From contig NZ_SMMD01000767.1 in the NCBI RefSeq assembly GCF_009711475.1, forward strand, positions 1 through 7,629: a stretch of DNA of 7,629 nucleotides. Direction: 5' to 3'. Both the position numbers and the translations under genes were made by a program. This DNA comes from Fulvivirga aurantia (GTDB lineage: Bacteria > Bacteroidota > Bacteroidia > Cytophagales > Cyclobacteriaceae). Below are positions 5,225 to 7,629 of this stretch, one piece after another (position 1 is the stretch's first letter; every line of letters starts with the position of its first letter). The notes below the pieces were generated by a model. It was given only the letters and a program-made list of their open reading frames with translations, was not told the origin of the DNA and ran no database searches.

Positions 5225-7438
5225 ATGATCGCTGTAGACGTAGAAGAGGAAAACAAGGAAATAGTTCGTAGATATAGGCAATTGCTAAGAAAAGCCAAGC
5301 CTTTTCTTAAAGACGATGACTCAAAAAAAATCAGAAAAGCATTTAATGTTTCAATGGAGGCGTATGATGGTATGCGCAGGAAATCCGGAGAGCCCTACAT
5401 TTTTCATCCACTAGCCGTAGCTAGGATTTGTGTAGAAGAAATTGGGTTGGGTACAACATCAATCATCTCTGCTTTGCTGCATGATGTAGTTGAAGATACA
5501 GAATGGACCATCAAGGACATTGAAAGAAATTTTGGTAAGAAAATAGCCAGAATAATCGATGGGCTCACTAAAATTTCAGGAGTATTTGAACATGGAAGCT
5601 CTCAGCAAGCAGAGAATTTCAGAAAAATGTTGCTTACCCTTTCAGAAGATGTAAGGGTTATTTTGGTTAAACTAGCTGATAGGCTTCACAACATGCGTAC
5701 GTTAGGGAGCATGCCAGAAAATAAGCAGTATAAGATAGCTTCTGAAACCATATTTCTATACGCACCACTGGCACATCGCCTCGGGCTTTATGCAATAAAA
5801 TCAGAACTTGAAGATTTATACCTAAGGTATACTGAGCGAGATACCTTTTCTGAGATTGTAAGTAAGATAGCTGCCACCAAGGAAGCTAGAAATCGCTTTA
5901 TCAAAAGTTTTATTAGGCCAATTCAAAAATCGCTTAATGCTCAGGATTTCAATTATGTTATAAAAGGTAGGCCTAAATCAATTTATTCCATTTGGAATAA
6001 GATGAAGAAACAAAACATTCCTTTTGAAGAGGTATACGATTTGTTTGCCATACGCATTATAATAGATTCATCGATGGAAACAGAAAAGGCAGACTGCTGG
6101 CAGGTATACTCCATCGTTACCGATTTTTATAAACCAAATCCTGATAGATTAAGGGATTGGATTAGTACACCCAGAGCTAATGGCTATGAGTCATTGCATA
6201 CAACTGTAATGGCTCGAAATGGTCAGTGGGTTGAGGTTCAGATTAGAACTACCAGAATGGATGAGATTGCAGAAAAAGGCTATGCTGCTCATTGGAAATA
6301 TAAAGACAATGTAAATAACCAAACCTCCGGTCTGGAACAATGGATTGGTAAAGTAAGAGACATGCTGGAGCAGAATGACTCTTCAGCTCTCGAATTTGTA
6401 GATGACTTTAGAGGAAACTTATTTAATGAAGAGGTTTTTGCTTTTACACCTAAAGGTGAGCTCAAAACACTGCCTCATGGCGCCACAGCTTTAGACTTTG
6501 CTTTTGATATTCATACCGAGGTGGGGGCTCGTTGTATAGGAGCCAAGATCAATCAAAAACTTGTGCCTATTAACTATGAGTTAAAAAATGGTGATCAGGT
6601 AGAAATACTCACATCGAGTAAGCAAAAGCCCAACGAAGATTGGTTGCGATTTGTCGTTACCTCCAAAGCTAAATCTAAAATTAAAGATGAGCTTAAAGAA
6701 GATAAAAAGGTTATCGCAGAAGAGGGTAGGGAGATTGCGCTTAGAAAACTGAAACAGTTAAAGTTTGAAGCTAATAATGAGACCTTCGATAGATTGAGGG
6801 CATTTTTTAATGTCAATACGCAACTAGATCTATTTTATAGAATAGGTAAGGGTATTATTAATACCAAAGATTTTAAAAAGTTTAAGGAGTTTAAACCCAC
6901 CTCGACCATAAAGCAAAGGCCTGCTTCCAAGGTTTCTGATGCCAAATCATTCGCAAAAGAGATAGTAAAAGTTAAGTCTGATGATATTCTTCTCATTGGT
7001 GAGGATATGGATGTCATAGATTATAAGCTTTCAAAATGTTGCAATCCAATTCCTGGTGATAATGTCTTCGGCTTTGTAACTGTAAACGAAGGGATCAAAA
7101 TTCACAGAACTACCTGTCCAAACGCCCCTGAACTTTTAGCAAACCATGGGCATAGAGTAGTAAAAGCAAAATGGACCTCCCAGCATAGGTCTGCATTTCT
7201 TGTTGGTTTAAAAATAATTGGTACCGATCGCGTAGGTCTTATCAACGATGTCACAGCTATCATTTCAGATGAGTTGAAGGTAAACATGAGGTCAATGTCT
7301 ATTGATACAGAGTCGGGTATTTTTGAAGGGGATATTATGCTTTATGTAAATGATACGAGACACTTAGATTTACTTATTACCAAGCTAGAAAAAGTAGATG
7401 GTGTCTTTAAGGTATCAAGGTTTGAATACCACGATTAA
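5225..7438 (+). CDS. Bifunctional (p)ppGpp synthetase/hydrolase, RelA/SpoT family (Rel)
   Basis: This is the long RSH enzyme of the stringent response. It makes (p)ppGpp from ATP and GDP/GTP and can hydrolyse it. The 737 residues match the family. Domains in order: HD hydrolase (about 40-190) with H61, H86-D87 in LLHDVVEDT and D151 in LADRLHNMR; synthetase (about 245-360) with GRPKSIYS (248-255), YDLFAIRI (271-278), GYESLHTTV (320-328) and VEVQIRT (336-342); TGS (about 402-463) from VFAFTPKGE; the Cys-rich region with CCNPIPGD (605-612), H627 and C631; and a C-terminal ACT domain (about 657-733) from GTDRVGLIND. The hydrolase metal ligands I can identify are present, so the protein should be SpoT/Rel-like and bifunctional rather than a synthesis-only RelA. 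The ATG start gives MIAVDVEEE. The gene diverges from tRNA-Leu and is followed after 48 bases by a Fur-family gene. No terminator is seen after its stop. Confidence 0.96.
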   Translation: MIAVDVEEENKEIVRRYRQLLRKAKPFLKDDDSKKIRKAFNVSMEAYDGMRRKSGEPYIFHPLAVARICVEEIGLGTTSIISALLHDVVEDTEWTIKDIERNFGKKIARIIDGLTKISGVFEHGSSQQAENFRKMLLTLSEDVRVILVKLADRLHNMRTLGSMPENKQYKIASETIFLYAPLAHRLGLYAIKSELEDLYLRYTERDTFSEIVSKIAATKEARNRFIKSFIRPIQKSLNAQDFNYVIKGRPKSIYSIWNKMKKQNIPFEEVYDLFAIRIIIDSSMETEKADCWQVYSIVTDFYKPNPDRLRDWISTPRANGYESLHTTVMARNGQWVEVQIRTTRMDEIAEKGYAAHWKYKDNVNNQTSGLEQWIGKVRDMLEQNDSSALEFVDDFRGNLFNEEVFAFTPKGELKTLPHGATALDFAFDIHTEVGARCIGAKINQKLVPINYELKNGDQVEILTSSKQKPNEDWLRFVVTSKAKSKIKDELKEDKKVIAEEGREIALRKLKQLKFEANNETFDRLRAFFNVNTQLDLFYRIGKGIINTKDFKKFKEFKPTSTIKQRPASKVSDAKSFAKEIVKVKSDDILLIGEDMDVIDYKLSKCCNPIPGDNVFGFVTVNEGIKIHRTTCPNAPELLANHGHRVVKAKWTSQHRSAFLVGLKIIGTDRVGLINDVTAIISDELKVNMRSMSIDTESGIFEGDIMLYVNDTRHLDLLITKLEKVDGVFKVSRFEYHD

Positions 7439-7465
7439 AATTCTAGAAAAGATATCCTATATTTG
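7435..7465 (+). promoter_or_regulatory. Promoter of the Fur-family gene
   Basis: TATATTTG at 7458-7465 is an exact match to the Bacteroidota -7 consensus. The -33 position 20 bases upstream carries TTA (7435-7437) instead of TTG and overlaps the rel stop codon. Transcription would begin near 7472, about 15 bases before the start codon. The -7 box is convincing; the -33 box is weak, and co-transcription with rel remains possible. Confidence 0.5.
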
Positions 7466-7486
7466 CATCCCTAAAAGCATAGGCGA

Positions 7487-7629
7487 ATGGCACTCAACGA
7501 AAAAGTTTTTGCCGAAGTAAAGAAAATCTTCACGGCATATCTGGAAAATAAGGGCTTAAGAAAAACCCCCGAGAGATATGCTATACTCGAAGAAATCTAC
7601 TCAAGAGATGGTCATTTCGATGTTGAGTC
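7487..7629 (+). CDS. Fur-family transcriptional regulator (N-terminal part, cut by window end)
   Basis: Only the first 47 codons are present; the frame is open at the window edge. The protein begins [15 protein letters not shown] and continues through the hallmark winged-helix start of the Fur family, [13 protein letters not shown], where the RKTPER segment corresponds to the conserved LR.T..R motif. Next comes [17 protein letters not shown], the second helix and the FDVE segment that precedes the DNA-recognition helix. Metal sites lie in the missing part, so Fur, Zur and PerR cannot be told apart. The ATG at 7487 is the only sensible start and has a weak AGG upstream. The gene has its own -7 element within the 48-base gap after rel. 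Confidence 0.9.
   Translation, partial: MALNEKVFAEVKKIFTAYLENKGLRKTPERYAILEEIYSRDGHFDVE

Noticed and set aside
6595..7287. Three - strand open frames inside rel
   Set aside because: They are antisense to the TGS-to-ACT part of rel, which is intact, and have no start signals or recognisable domains.

Overview
The window is a stretch of ordinary bacterial chromosome from a member of the Bacteroidota, most likely Cytophagales (inference). The DNA is AT-rich. Three promoters carry the Bacteroidota -7 element TAnnTTTG, two of them as TATATTTGCA. Shine-Dalgarno sequences are mostly absent. The protein details (N-terminally extended ClpP, shortened PPIase region in trigger factor, SpoT-like Rel followed by a Fur-family regulator) also fit that phylum. 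I see no mobile element, phage gene, CRISPR array, toxin-antitoxin pair or defence cassette.

Layout. On the + strand, positions 15-1567 hold a short operon: a pterin synthase of the QueD/PTPS family, then lpxB (lipid A disaccharide synthase), separated by one base. It converges on a protein quality-control block on the - strand. That block reads, in its own 5' to 3' direction, tRNA-Leu(UAG), tig (trigger factor), a terminator, clpP, clpX, and a final terminator that is shared with lpxB and overlaps the end of its coding sequence. From about 5190 onward the + strand carries a bifunctional (p)ppGpp synthetase/hydrolase (Rel/SpoT) and then the first 47 codons of a Fur-family regulator, cut by the window end.

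How the genes work together. Trigger factor meets nascent chains at the ribosome. ClpX unfolds tagged or damaged proteins and feeds them into the ClpP peptidase chamber. The tig-clpP-clpX order is the one known from many bacteria, but here a strong terminator separates tig from clpP. clpP and clpX are one base apart and probably co-translated. Rel adjusts growth to amino-acid starvation through (p)ppGpp. LpxB makes the lipid A disaccharide of the outer membrane. The pterin synthase upstream has no obvious link to lipid A.

No undescribed multi-gene system is visible. The points most worth a second look are: (1) the pterin synthase carries the C-x5-HGH spacing of true 6-pyruvoyl-tetrahydropterin synthases rather than the C-x3-HGH of QueD; (2) a branched hairpin lies between tRNA-Leu and tig, and tig has no recognisable promoter of its own and a TTG start; (3) the lpxB stop codon sits inside a terminator stem.
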